In this document: piece by piece, positions 1 through 12,613 of the stretch
Numbering within the stretch: position 1 is the stretch's first letter
Layout of the letters: each line of letters opens with the position of its first letter
Translations under genes and position numbers: made by a program
Notes under the pieces: generated by a model
The model's database searches: none
What the model saw: the letters and a program-made list of their open reading frames with translations, nothing else
What the model was told of the DNA's origin: nothing
DNA from: Amblyornis subalaris
Lineage: Eukaryota; Chordata; Aves; Passeriformes; Ptilonorhynchidae
Assembly (NCBI GenBank): GCA_018881555.1
Contig: JACAXG010000107.1
Span: 1,516,406-1,580,405, forward strand
Reading direction: 5' to 3'
DNA: 64,000 nt

Positions 1-1954
1 AAATGGAGCTAAGGACTTCCTCCTGTGGTTTCACACTGAATCTGACAAATGCAGCATCACTGTGGACGTGCACAACTAACTCATGGAACCTGACCCATAC
101 ATCTGTGCAAGAAGTATATCATAATTAATTAAACATTAGCACAACCTGAGTATAATCATGGTTTGTGACCCTGGGCAACTGTCTGTGATCTGCACCCAGA
201 AAAAAAACCCCAAACCAACAGAAACTAANATGAAGAGAAAGAGTTGGGTGTTGGAGGGAAAACTGACTTCAGCAAGCAGGATTCAGACCAGCCAGTATTC
301 GAACAACATCACACTTCTGAAATGTGGGTTTTTTTCCAAGGAAGCAGTACTTTTCTTCCAACCACGAGTGCCCATTTCTCCTCCTTAAGTTCAGTTCTCT
401 GCCAGGCACTTTCTGCTTTCACAGTTCTCTTCTATCCTGTATTGTGGCTGTAGTGCAATATGTGACAATTAATAAGAGCTGTGAATCAAAGCTTCCAGCT
501 ATGATGAGACAGCAGATAGACTAATTAACAGAAAAAGAACTTTTGGGGAGGGAGAGTGAAAGGAATCTCAGTCAGACTGCTCACATTCTAATGGTAATAA
601 GAAGCTACTTTTAACAAGAATAGCCCTGAGTTTCTCGTAGGGTTCTTCCTAAACCTCTGAATGTGACAATTACCTTTTACAGTGGCCATGAGATACATCA
701 AAAGCATCCAGGGAAATAAGACAAATCTTTAGCTTTTAGCTATCCACTTATTATTTTTCTTCCTGGTATCAGCAGTACACCATCATACATTGCTTTGTCT
801 CTAAAGGAAGACTTCATGCTGTGGATCTTATACAATGAAAACTCATTATTCTGCTTATGAAGAGTATGAACTGACTTGGAATATAATCTCTCTATGCCCA
901 TAATTTGAAGTCAAGCACATCGTTCAGACAGAATCGAAGGAAATGTGTTTGTGGTCCCCAGAGGCTGAAGAATAAGGAGGAACTCAACCGCATTGTAATT
1001 AGTGTAATCAAAATTATATGGATTTGTTTTTAAATCAAGAGTTTATCATGTTCCTGGCATAGAAGGAATGTGTATGGAATGGTGCTCTGAACNTCCAGTG
1101 GTTCCTGTCAAGCCCTCTTAAGAACAGGTTTCTTTTAGACAGTGGTATTAGTTTGTGTCTGAAAGAGAGACCTAGAGTTCCTTTTTGTGTCAGAAAAGCT
1201 GAAAGCTGAGGTTCAATTTCCTCTTTCTCCTAAGATTTCTCCCACTAATAAGATGTTTAAAACCAGTGGTGTTGCCATGTACAAAATTATTTAGGTGATA
1301 TATTTATCACCCAAATTTTGTGGAGTTCAAAACTAACCAGATGCCTTAGACCTGGTTATTTTCAAGGTTTCTGGGCTGCTGTCACTGTATCTCAATGGCA
1401 TTTGGAGACTGGTCCATGCAATTCATCAGCTCCTCANTAGCATTACGACAGACAGGACAACAGCAAATGCAAGCTAGTAGGGCTTGGGGGGCTGGCACAA
1501 AACCAGCAGTGATTGTAGCTGCTTGATTTTTTGAAGGCACAGAGAAAAAAGCAGAGAANTGGCTTCCATTGATTTGTGTGTGTGTGTTCTGAGTGTGAAA
1601 GCACTGTGTGCCTCTGCTTAGAAAAGAATGCAAAAAAGTGAGGAGCAAAAGAAGACACAAAAACCAGCAGGTCTGATTAAGATGTTTACCTAGGAGGAAA
1701 AGCCCTGAACTTTTATCGTGTCTTTAATAATCAATCTGTAGAGCCACTGGATAAAAATGAAAAGAGCATAGGAGCAGGCAGTTCAAACCAGGACTCGCCA
1801 TTTCTGTGTGACCACAGCTCAAAGTCGTCCTGCTCCTCCATCCCCTGCCGTGTTTTGGTTCCTTTCCTCCACAGATGCAGGTTTAAAGGGAGGACTAAGG
1901 AACAATCTCAGCTCGTTCATTCTTCTGGTGCTCTGTCAAATGCAGGAATGGNTG
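1..1954. other. Unique AT-rich DNA, no gene recognised
   Basis: Open frames here are at most 92 codons, interrupted or low in information, and none resembles a known protein. A short TG run (six and a half units) lies at 1575-1587. No transposon end, RNA gene or promoter motif could be supported. Confidence 0.6.
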
Positions 1955-1999
1955 GGAAATATGAACTCCTGCCCCTTTTGGGGGGGAGTTCATATTTCC
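1955..1999. repeat. Perfect 15-bp inverted repeat (hairpin)
   Basis: The arm at 1955-1969 (ggaaatatgaactcc) is the exact reverse complement of the arm at 1985-1999, with a 15-base spacer that itself contains a C run facing a G run. Transcribed RNA or single-stranded DNA could fold into a long stem with a very short loop. It could be the core of a small palindromic transposon remnant or a chance or repair-derived inverted duplication. Isolated N bases lie close to both arms (1952 and 2000), so the exact flanks are uncertain. Confidence 0.75.
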
Positions 2000-3587
2000 N
2001 AGAGACACATTAATACATAAAAAATAGACATGACTGCATCTTTCTTCTCCAGCTGCACTATAAGAAGCACCAATTCCAGACTGATTTCCAGGTGCATGGA
2101 GAGTCTCTTCTGGTCACCTGACTGAGATGCTCTGCTTCACACAGAGCTGAAGTTCAGGTGCAACCTGNATTTGTGATATTATATTAACTGGTTCTACAAG
2201 GCTCCTTATTTCATATCTTCTCTCCAAGGTATGTGGTTCTTACCCAGCACTAAACATTGTACATTTCATCTTGGATTCTTTTTTTTTTTTTTTTAATCTA
2301 GATGCCTCAAGGTTAGTCAGTACAGATTGCATTCTTTGTTGGACATGCCCCTTCGTTTGTCAGGTGTTTTGAACTAAAAAGCAGTGATAATTAGCATTTC
2401 CCAAACCTGTGGAAAATGATGAATATTGTTACATTAAAGAGAGAGAACTGCTCAAAGTCTGAGGTGACAAATAGGGCAGCATGGAAAGTAATTTTTTTCT
2501 GTCCTGTTGAAATTCTGTAGAATTCAATAGTGTGCCTGCTCTGCACTGAAATGAAAACAGGAGAGACATCTGCCTTACATTGATCAGGTCAGGGCTCTCA
2601 CCAGGCTTTAGCTCTNCTGTTACATCCGTAATTTGAGCCAGACAGAGATAGATCTTGCACTTTATTAGTCTCTACAAGTGCCTTGGTGTGAGTAGCTACC
2701 CCAGAATGAGTCTCTTTCCAGTTTACCACAGGCCTGTGATGTATTTCCTATCTAAAGCATTTCTTTGAAGACTTCTGGACAAAGTTGGGTTGTGCACAGC
2801 AGATCTTTAATGAACAGTCACTTAACTGAACACCTTACCAATGAGCTCTAGGGATTGGTGCCTGAAGTTCTTGCATTCATAAAGGTATTTTCANTTTGAC
2901 AAGTATTGATTTTTCACATGCAGAGAGTATTTTCTAGAATTTCTTTTATCCTGAAAACCAGAACAAACTTCCTCAAGGCTCCCACCAGATCAAACAAGAT
3001 AGGCATTTACCAAAGTGGATGACAAAGCCTGTCTTTAATTTCAGCTTTCTTCTTAGCTCTATCTTGGAGAAATACGTCAACTGGANGTACAAAACATAGT
3101 TAAGAATTATTGATCTTTGCTGAAATCCAGCCTCCAAGTACATTTAGGAAGATAAACAGGAACAGATTGCATCAAATTTACAGAAAAGAGAAGTAACAAC
3201 ACTCATTATGCCACCAACTCATTTCACTCTGACACCGGGGGTCTACCCACTGGACACATTATATGTTCTTAAAACACATTGATTGAATACGGTGTGAGGT
3301 TTTGTTTGCTGGAATTCATTGCTTAGAATTGTTCCCAGGATATTTGCTATTATTATGCCCTTACATTTTCTTCGGCTGTTTTGCTGTTTCTCTAGTTGAT
3401 AACCCTGTTATTCCCCTGTGCTTAATCCTCCCCTGGACTCTGCTGCTTGATTGTATGGGGGTGTTATCACCGCTGATTGACTGGCCGTGTCTTTTAGTCC
3501 CTTTCTGTTTGTGTGGGTAGGGGGTTACAGCACAGAAAAGAGGGATTAGATGCAGGTTTACAGCCCATAACTCTGCACTTAAATGAC
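2000..3587. other. Unique DNA, no gene recognised
   Basis: No recognisable coding exon or transposon. It contains a 16-base T run at about 2279-2294. The last few hundred bases (from about 3180) are less AT-rich than what precedes them and run into the CRE-bearing stretch. Confidence 0.55.
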
Positions 3588-3595
3588 TGACGTCA
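3588..3595. promoter_or_regulatory. Perfect palindromic CRE octamer (TGACGTCA)
   Basis: The eight bases match the full consensus site for CREB/ATF bZIP proteins. A TAATTA-like homeodomain core follows within ten bases (near 3598, next to an N). The full CRE contains a CpG, which decays quickly when methylated, so an intact copy in AT-rich noncoding DNA is mildly notable. There is no adjacent TATA box or CpG island, so a distal element is more plausible than a promoter. Function is inference only; one octamer can arise by chance in 64 kb. Confidence 0.35.
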
Positions 3596-4317
3596 CNGTA
3601 ATTAGACATTGGCAAGTTCCCTGTAATGCCATTGCACGGTTATCATTACAATTTGAAATCCNAATGGGTTCTTTGCATCCCTGTAGTTATTTCCAACTCT
3701 TTTGTTTGTTTGTTTCTCTCCTCACTGAGTTAAAAATCTCTTTTACTTCTTGAAAGAGTCTGTGCTGGCCTCTGCCTACACCTGATTGTGTCTTGCTTGC
3801 TACAAAATTCCTCTCCTGCTTTGTATAATCATAGATTTATTCCTTTTTCTTCTCTTCATCATAAATTCTTATGCGTGGTGTCTGACCTGCTTGAAAGAAA
3901 ATCGCCGCATTACCTGCAAATGGGTTTGACTGCCTTTGACACAGGACAACCACCAGACTGATTTCCAGCAATAATTATTCACGCACAAACCTCAACAGCC
4001 TGGCACCTGCGTGTCTGTGGAACCCTTTGGGTGGCCCTTGTTCCCGGGCACACCCCCGGGTCAGTGCACAAACTGCTGCTGTCGATTGTATCCATTTGCC
4101 GGCGTTTCTGGGGGATAAAGAGGGAGAGCAGCTACAGAACTAAAGGTTAGGAAAATTCATTAAACAAAAATAATGAATCCCTCCGTTCCTAAGCACCAGT
4201 TCAGCAAAGATATTTAATTACTTGCCGGTCTTTACTCATATCCTCTTAGTGAGGTATGTGTTTATGAACTTCTGGTAGATTGGAATCAAGTAGAGTTTGA
4301 ACTCAGCATTTAAGATT
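3596..4317. other. Unique DNA with a small GC-richer patch
   Basis: No gene recognised. Around 4040-4075 the local sequence is GC-rich with an inverted CCCGGG...CCCGGG pair. Small open frames here are without family resemblance. Confidence 0.5.
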
Positions 4318-4360
4318 AAAAAAAAAAAAGGAAAGAAAAGAAAAAGAAAGAATGAAAATA
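4318..4360 (+). repeat. A-rich low-complexity tract
   Basis: An uninterrupted A run followed by irregular GAAA/AAAAG units. It is not clearly the tail of an identifiable retroposed copy: no target duplication or recognisable body was found upstream. Confidence 0.8.
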
Positions 4361-4850
4361 CTTTCTAGATTAGATTTTTGAAATTATTGTGACCAATCCT
4401 GATGCAAAAAGATTGCAACTGTTTTAGGCATAGCTATCTGATAATTTTGGTTTTCTTTCACAAAGGGACAGTTCCAATTGATATCTAGTAGTGAGTTATG
4501 AATGCTTCTTTATCAGCTGGAATAGGATATCTGTGCACACAAATTTACCCAAGTGCACAGCTAACTGAGTCCATCCTTCTGTCTACTCCTAAGCATTTTA
4601 GAGACAATTGCATTTTTATTTTGAGATTGCCTAGGAGGTACTTCCAGGGTTTGCAGCTCTGCTTGTTTGTTTATCTCTGCTAAATAATGCCTGTATGAAG
4701 TCCTGGAAAGGTGAGCCCAGCAAAATTCTGTAACACTTCAAAAATGTCCTCAAGAGACTTCTTCCCACTTGTCACCTTCCTCTTTTCTGTGTCGAGGACT
4801 TTCCTAAGTGTTAAGCAGTGTCTGTCAATCCATAGTTCCTCGCAATCTTT
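4361..4850. other. Unique DNA, no gene recognised
   Basis: Short overlapping open frames on both strands (60-90 codons) have no recognisable domains, and those at the right-hand edge run into the CR1 copy. Confidence 0.5.
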
Positions 4851-5007
4851 GTCACAGAATCTTGGAATCGCAGAATGGTTTGGGTTGGAAGAGACGTTAA
4901 AGATCATCCAGTTCCAACTCCCTGCCATGGGCAGGGACACCTCCCACTAGACCAGGTCTCTCAGAACCCCATCCAACCTGGCCTTGAACACGTCCAGGGA
5001 TGGCATA
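4851..5007 (-). mobile_element. CR1 LINE 3' end, 5'-truncated
   Basis: Read on the plus strand it begins with the inverted terminal repeat (tcacagaat...cagaatgg), followed by 'tttgggttggaagagacgtt', 'agatcatccagttccaac' and the 'ctgccatgggcagggacacc' block. This is the reverse complement of the CR1 3' untranslated end. It stops at 'gtccagggatggca', as 5'-truncated CR1 copies commonly do. CR1 is a non-LTR retrotransposon that amplified widely in birds. The open frames crossing this interval are not genes. Confidence 0.93.
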
Positions 5008-7419
5008 TAGGACATTTACAGAGAATAAGAACAAACAGAAAGAGAACAGAAGCAACTGACAACTCCTCAGGCCAATACCACTATTTAGTTAAACATGGCT
5101 TACTGGTAATTTTGGTGTGCAGGTGTTTCATGAAATGGCTCAGCATTTTTACTCAAGATTGAAACATTTAATCTTTTTCTGATGATGTTCCTCAACCCAA
5201 TGTACCACACACTGTTGGTCGACCGCCTCAGGAAAGGGCAGATGGAGATGAAGGACATAAAAGTGAAAGTCATAACACATAATTTAAATGTCTTAACATT
5301 TACTTAAAGGTATTAAAATCTGAGAGATACTTGTGATCAGCTAGACAGGGGTTAAGTTTTTGGGTTTGGGTTTTTTCCCCTCTAGAGCGAAATTTTCCTT
5401 GTTAGTTTTTTCATAGACAGAGAGTGAGTTATGGCATAACTTATCTGCCAATATCTTTTCAATGGCACTGTGGGGGTACAGTGGTTTATTGCACTATAGG
5501 TNCCTTGAGATCCAGGAAGTGGAGGGTTTATGTCTGGCACTTGCCTAACTGCAAATTATCTCTATTTCTGCTTCTCAGTTTCTTTTTGTTTTCTTTCTGT
5601 AAAGTGGAGANAAAGATGCTGCTTGCTCTGTAAGAGGTCTTCAAGATTCCTGGCATCCTGATATTTTTGAGCATCTATGTTTTCACAGACCATAATTCCT
5701 TTGTTGAAATGAAGCCATTCAAAATTAATCATACTTAAAAATTTCGAGTTCATTGTCTACTTGGTTGATTATTTCTATGTTTTGGACAATCCTGTGTTAC
5801 CTCTGTCAACATGANGAAACTCACATGAAGCAACTTTATTAATGCATCTAAGAAATAAAGCACTGCTGTTCTCACATTTGACAGCAGAAATCTCTTCAAC
5901 TTCTCNGAAAACATCTGTGTCTACTCCAGTAGATGATTCTGACATTGCTGTGCATCCTGTGATTGTTATTATGGGATGTTTCCAGCTGCTCCCTGTTTGG
6001 AATATAATATGAATAGAGACAGCAGAGTTAGCACACTTCCCTTAGCACCAATCTTCCCAGATTCTTGGAAGATAACTCCTTCATAACTTGGTTGCGACCC
6101 AAGGATTTTGTTTGATATTGAAATTAAAGAGTTGATCCTCCTGATAATAGCATTCATTTCCTGAAAAAAAAAATGCTAAAGTACTTTTTGTTCTTTTTCT
6201 CTTTTTTCTTCTGGTTAGGTCTGGGAAGAGGTTGTCTTAACATTCATTACCTGTCACAGGGCAGATTTATAGGATGTTAATGCCCTTTACATTACTTTTC
6301 AGCTTGTCAGAGCTTAAATTCTGAGCCAAGTTCTCTTAAAAGGAGACCAAAAAGAAACAAAACTAATGATGAAAATAAATATTGTGGAAAGCCTCTTGAG
6401 ANAGTCTATTCTTTCTAAGACAAAAGTTTTATTTTTTCTATATTTCAGATTTTCACCAATAAAACACAAAGGATAAGAAATATATCTGAGAGTCATGGAG
6501 CTTAGGAGACTCCAGTGAGTAATATCTGCAAAATGAAGATGTTTCAGAGGTGTATTCTTGCCACAAAAGCACAGGGTAGCCTCTGCCTATCCCAGTGCCT
6601 GATATTGCAATTTTTGCTGGTTGGAATCATCCTTTGAAGGTTGTTTTGTGACCTGTATGAAATGAATTTAGCACCCACCAGCAATTACAGTGCTGACTTC
6701 TTTCTCCTTTATATAAAGTCATTTTGGCAGTGTTTTGGATCACCTCTGACACCTCAGAGACAATATGTGCATGATGAACTCTTTTACAACTCCACTGCAA
6801 GTTTCTTTCCTGCCGTGCTANAGCACAGTGATGAGCAACCAGAAGTAAACTTGCATTGCTCTTCCTTTCTCCCTGTCTGCTCTTGGGATGTCAAAACATT
6901 GGATACATAGTGGTTTTATCTATTCTATTAAATTTTAATGCTGTCTGGCACCAAGACCACCCTCTCTGCAATGATTCACNTTCACAGTCTTAAACCCTTT
7001 TCCCTCAAAGACTGCACGGTTGCTTTCCAGTTGTCTGTTGGAAACAGTCCCTGGTCTGTGCTGGATCTCAGGCTGTGTTTGGGAAATGCTTGGAGGATAT
7101 TTGTTTCCTTTCATGGAAACATTGCCAGGGCTTGCTCTAACAATCTAGTAGCTTGAGGAACATTTTCTGGTATAATCTAATTTAGTAGTGTTGATGGAGC
7201 CAGCCTGTCCTCGCAGCACTGCTGAATAGTACTGAAATCCTCTTCTGAGCACATCACTGGATAATAATGAACAAAGATGTTGCAAGATGGTCCATAAAAT
7301 GATTATAATACTTATACTATCCTGTTTGTGTAAGACATGAAATTTTCTGGGCCTCTGTTGAAAGCGTTGACCTCAATTTTGAACTAAAACCTAAAAGGAG
7401 GGTTAGAGGAGAAAATTAC
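5008..7419. other. Unique AT-rich DNA, no gene recognised
   Basis: About 2.4 kb between a CR1 end and a solo LTR. Open frames are at most 89 codons, several contain N codons, and none resembles a known protein. No other repeat was identified by eye. Confidence 0.5.
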
Positions 7420-7989
7420 TGTATTGGTTTTGGCTGGGGTAGTGTCAGTGTTCTTCACGGTAGCTGGTTTGGGTCTGTGTTTTGAATTTGTGCTGAAAAG
7501 TGCATAGATAACACAGGGATGTTTTTGTTATTGCTGGGCAGGGCTCACACACAGCCCAGGCCTTTTCTGCTCCTCAGCCCACCCCACCAGGGAGGAGGCT
7601 GNGGCTGCACATGGAGCTGGGAGGGGACACAGCCAGGACAGCTGACCCCAACTGACCCCAGGGATATCCCAGACCATATGGCACACGCTCAGCAATAACA
7701 GCTGGGGGAAGGAGAAGGAAGCAGGGGACATTCAGAGTGATGGTGTTTGTCCCCAGATCACTGTCACCTGTGATGAAACCCTGCTTTCCTGGGGATAGCC
7801 ATGGAAAGTAGTGAATTNATTCCTTATTTTGTTTTGCTTGTGGGTGCAGCTTTCGCTTTACCTATTAAACTGATTTTNTCTCAACCCACAAGTTTTCTCA
7901 ACCCTTCGGAGTCTCTCCCCCATCTGACTGGGTGGGAGAGAGTGAGTAGCTATTTGGGGCTGAGCTCCTGCCATGGCTGAACCACGACA
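7420..7989 (+). mobile_element. Solo LTR, avian ERVL-type endogenous retrovirus
   Basis: The segment starts with TG in 'tgtattggttttggctgg' and ends with CA in 'aaccacgaca', the termini of a common avian ERVL-type LTR. Internal landmarks in order are the 'acacagggatgtttttgtta' block, 'gacagctgaccccaactgac', a polyadenylation signal ATTAAA at 7864-7869 followed by 'tctcaacccacaagttttct', and the 'tctctcccccatctgac' block. No retroviral genes or primer-binding site follow, so it is a solo LTR left by LTR-LTR recombination. The five bases on each side (attac and cggat) do not match, so the target duplication is lost or was never faithful. Family assignment is from remembered family features, not a search. 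Confidence 0.88.
7864..7869 (+). promoter_or_regulatory. ATTAAA polyadenylation signal of the ERVL LTR
   Basis: The hexamer lies about 120 bases before the LTR's right end, in the normal place for the U3/R polyadenylation signal of this LTR type. It is the commonest variant of AATAAA. Confidence 0.6.
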
Positions 7990-9776
7990 CGGATTGACTG
8001 GTACTGGAGNCTGGGACTTGTGAAATGCCCTGCTAAGACTTGTGGACCATGTCATGATGTGTGTCTCAAGCAGACAGGATTACACTGAAAAAAATATCAT
8101 GAAAGAGCAAGAAATTTTCTGGATAGGGATTAAAATACCCTTATTCTGTAGGACACTAGCCAACTTTACTGAGTGGTGGTAGAGAAGAATCTTTAGCAAT
8201 GGGGAAGTTATGGCACAAACACTCCCTTGTTAGACTAAAATCTCTTTATATTTGTACTTGGCTATATCACAACTATTTTCAAGAGCAGCAGACAAGAGAC
8301 TGTTCTCTCTTTTCTCTACAGGACAGATGACACCTGTGTGTGACATCTGAGGAGTGACAAAAGCCTACATCAGGTAAGAACTGAGGACTTTTTTAAAACT
8401 TGACTATATTTACCTAAATCTCCGCAGTCCTAATTGGAAAAAAAACATGTCCTGGTGTGACTCTACTAACTCATTTCAGACTGGCAGCAAAAATCCACCT
8501 AATCAGGGAAAAGTACCAGATCAAACAGTTTTTTTAAAAAGTGAGCTGTTTTCCTGTCTTAGAGATCCAAATTACCTGTTGAAACAGCTATGATCAGTAG
8601 TTAAAAGAGAAACAAAACAAGAAATGGCCAAATTAAATGGGGGGGGAAAAAAGGTTGAAAAAAAATCATTCATGAAGCAGACGGATAATTTCAAATAGCT
8701 TTCATACCAGGAATAGGGCACCATTACAATGAGAAAACCTTTAATTATGTTGTAAAGGTCTGATATTCCACTGAAATGTCATTTCAAAATAAACTTCTAA
8801 CAGTTAATTATCAGTGATATTTAACTTGTGGGAAAATTAAATATCACCACATACTCCTGTGATCATTTTATTGCTTTTGTAGACATTTTAATATTTTAAT
8901 GGTTTCCAAGTAACAATGAAAAAGGCATGCCACCAAGTATGTTTTCTTGGCTTTCTGTAGATAATCATATAACCTTTTCTTTGTCTTCATGAAAAACAGA
9001 CCTCTTAGTCAGCAAGGGACAGGACTGAAAGGAAACCTTTGGAGAATAAATATGGGAGTGAACATTGCTCTGATTCCCTTAGCCAGCACGATTCCTGGGA
9101 AAGAAGTTTTATTAACTGTGATAACTGGAAATACAATGCTGAATGAACAAATATTGAAGCCCTATTAGCATTCAGCTAGAAAATCAGATGAATGTGCAGT
9201 GTTCCAGTTAGTGACCTGTGTGTTATCCAAAGCTTATAAAACATGCTGAGTGATCGGACCTAAGGATGCAGCGACCCTGATCGTGCACACACTGGAAGGC
9301 TGGAGCAGGAAACCTCCTGTGCTCTTGTATAAATCAATACTCTACAAGCTAAAGGACTGGGATTGTCAGGAAAAGGTATGAATTTTAAGGCCAGACGTGA
9401 CTATTATGTGAATGGCTATTCAATCAGAGATTTTGATTGAGTTGGCTCTAGAAATGGATGGGTNCAACTCGCCACAATGGGCTGGGCGTTATTAACCCTT
9501 CTGCAGGGTGAGCCAATGCAACATGAATCCTTAAAGGGGCTTGGCTCAAGAAGGTTGGTTTGTCCCTCACTGCAACATTTATTTGCCTGCTTCTAGCAGT
9601 TGCTTCCAGTTTCAAACATTGTGCCACCAAAAGTTCCAAAATAAATACTATTATCTTAAAATATTCCGGTCATCCTGAGATGAGCATTATGAGCAAGGGT
9701 AGCAAATGGATAGAAGAGCAATTGTAACATCCACAGAGGTCTTACTATGGTGTTGAGCATTATCTGAGATGCTTAT
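7990..9776. other. Unique DNA, no gene recognised
   Basis: About 1.8 kb without a recognisable exon or transposon. The AT-rich part at 8720-8940 has several homeodomain-like TTAATTA/TAATTA cores and the uniform texture of vertebrate conserved noncoding DNA, but this cannot be shown from one sequence. Around 9460-9560 composition is somewhat GC-richer. Confidence 0.5.
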
Positions 9777-9807
9777 CCAAATTCTGATCTCCAAATTCTG
9801 ATCTCCA
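9777..9807 (+). repeat. Short tandem duplication, 14-bp unit
   Basis: The unit ccaaattctgatct occurs at 9777-9790 and again at 9791-9804, followed by three bases of a third copy. The two full copies are identical, suggesting a recent slippage duplication. Confidence 0.85.
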
Positions 9808-10318
9808 GGGACTTTACATAAATTTAATTTTGTTGGAGAAATAAGAAAAAAAATCCTGGAAATCGAAGGCAATGGAATTTTTGACAAAGTCAACAATCTC
9901 TTGCATGGAATCATGAAATGCATAATTTTGCTTGCTTCTGTAAATTAACCTATCTTCAGAGATCCTGAGAGACTGAGTCTTTCCGTGCTAATGGGAAATC
10001 CATCCAATATTNCTTCAGCATGTGAAGAAAGCAAAAAATATCATTAAGCTAGAACTTGCAGGACTGCTTTTGACTCTTTTAACTTGAACAGACTTCTGCA
10101 TCTTTCATCAAATTGTGTAGTCTCCTAAGGTCATGTAGTTTAACTGCTTAAATGCCCCCCAATTCTGTGCCTTACTTCCTGCCGTATAAACCAAGAAATG
10201 GCCCTCTCAACACTCTTACAATAAAGACAGCAAAAAAGACAGTGACGCTGCTAGATACAAGGTTGGCTGCTAGACAGGAAGGAAGAGCAGCCAGTTCCTT
10301 GGAAATCGTGCTACCAGT
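9808..10318. other. Unique DNA, no gene recognised
   Basis: The open frame beginning at 10152 (112 codons) enters the CR1 copy that follows and shows no recognisable domain before it, so it is not taken as a gene. Confidence 0.5.
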
Positions 10319-10437
10319 AGAATCACAGAATCACAGAATAGCTTGGGTTGTAAGGGACATTAAAGATCACCCAGCTCCAACCCCTCTGCCACGGCAGATT
10401 GGTACACCCACCCCCATAAAACGAGGCTTTTCAGAAC
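10319..10437 (-). mobile_element. CR1 LINE 3' end fragment
   Basis: The inverted CR1 terminus (two 'aatcacag' units) is followed by 'agcttgggttgtaagggaca', 'aagatcacccagctccaacc' and a degenerate 'ctgccacggcag' block. It is more diverged than the copy at 4851 and ends near 'cttttcagaac'. Confidence 0.88.
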
Positions 10438-12613
10438 ACAAGAAAGACTGCTTTAGTAAGTGTTTTATTTTCCTTGGAGCTTCCTGGTAGTAAACCTTTT
10501 ATGTTCACATGTTCAAAGGTCTGCTTAAAATCTGCTCCCATCGAAGCAGTTGGAAGTCTGGCAGACAATTTCGCGTGTAAGCAGGTGGCNTCCCAGGTAG
10601 CGTCACTGGCATTTNAAAGGACTGTCTGAGAATCTGGCTATTAAAATGAAGAGCTAACTCTGAAGAGACAGGCAAAAGAAATTGCTAGAGCACTTTTTCT
10701 TTCTCTGGTAAAGAGCTCATGGTAACGTCCAGAGGTCTGTTAGGATAATCACAGCATTTTCTCTCTCTTTTGCTCAAATGCAGGTCTGCTTCCAGTGAGG
10801 GATTAAGAATCTGACAGCCTTAGGACTTTGCTGGTTTGGGCAGTTTCCAGCACCAACTCCGTCTCCCTTCCCTCCCCAGAGGCAGCCATAACATCTCTTT
10901 TCCTCAAAAAATCCTTTTTGTCCTTAATTCTAAATGCCAGGTCTTAGCACTAAGCCAGATATTGNGGGGGTGTGAACTGGAGTCAATTGATCTGCGTGGA
11001 TTTATCTCTGCTAAAGATTTTTTTTACTGTTATTTATCAAACAGAGTCTCAGTACTTTGCAGGGCAGAGGAGAAGCACAAACAATCTACAGTGGAGGTGA
11101 AGATGGTATTACTGCCTAAACCATCTCATCTTTGACACTGGACTGTGCTATTCCTTCATCAGAAAATTGTACTTTACATCCACCTTTTCAAAGGTATATA
11201 TGACAATGCAAACTAATAGTTGTGGAGAATCATACATTTATTTAGGCAATCTTTTTTTTTTAACCTCTTTTGCAAAAGGTTGTAGTCTCTTATCACTCCA
11301 AATTATTGCAGATTCACATCTCATGTTTTTAATTCTTCAGGTCCCCAGATAAAATTCTGTTGCAAATATAATGAGCAGCACAATTAGATATGAAAGGCAG
11401 GGGAGAACCAGGCACTTACTAATGCATGGAGATGGTTCAGAATGTTTTGAACTAACTTGTTCCATCAAGGTCAACCAGCTTTAAATTTCCAGAGGATGTG
11501 GATTTCCGAAGAAAATCAACAACTGCTTTCAATCCATTTTGAAACACTTTCTTCCCAAGTCTTAAAACCCACAGAGAAATGTTTCTTGTTAACTTTGTAT
11601 TTTGAAAGGCATTNAACAAAGCTTGAACTAAGATAAACAATTGTCTGTTTTCTAAAGCAAACAATAAATTGTTGCATGGGGAACATTTTTTCCTGCATTT
11701 TTAGGGTTTTTTTTAAAGTGGAAATAATATTGCTTGTGAGTTTATAAATATATAGAAATGGTTACACAAACACTGAGAGAATTCCAAAATATTGAGTGTT
11801 ATATGTTGGCTAAAACTCTGATTCTAGAGGTAGTGAAAAATAACAATAAAAATAAACTCAGTTTAACTTAAAATAATTTTCCCTGGCNTTCTTGGAATTT
11901 GAGAGAGTGGCAATGAATGAGTCAAAGCTTAATATCTGGTAATAGATGATCAGTTATGCTGGGAGTGATTCTCAACTGGCTGAAGTCTCTGAAAGTCCCA
12001 TTGTCTCACTGAGAACACTTTAATTCAGAGCAAGAAGCTTTATGTACAGCATTACTGGCTCTTCCACAAATGTTGCCATCTCTAGAGTGAAGTTTGCAGG
12101 AAATAGAGGAAAGAAAAGATACACGGTGACTCAGAACAGAAAATATTAGATGCAAGTTTTTGGCATGANTTGAGCAGAACAGACAACACAATCAAACAGA
12201 TCCATCCTAAAATCTCATGTCTAAATCAAGGTTTTATTACAGTTCCTTTATGTTCACTACATTAACTGTCTTCAAGCTTATACTNTGTTTTCTTTTGTAA
12301 TGTGATATTAAGGAGCACAATAGAAGTTATTATGAATTAAATAGTGGTCACATTATTAGTAGAAGACAGAATGTTCAGATGTTTGGTACAATAGACTTGG
12401 TCCCTTTTTTCCCCAGTGTCTCCTGCCATGCCTCAGATTACCCAGTTATTTGGGAAACCTGCATAAAGGATGTAGTTGGAACAGTTACTTGTAGACATTA
12501 ATGATGCAGAAACTGAAAATTAAGAAGAGAAATGGATGCTACCACTGAAAATTCTCTGAGTAGTCCTTTTCTTGCTAACATTTACATATCACTAGAGACA
12601 ATACAGATATATA
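10438..12613. other. Unique AT-rich DNA, no gene recognised
   Basis: Small open frames on both strands (60-99 codons) are without recognisable domains. No repeats beyond short homopolymers were found. Confidence 0.5.
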
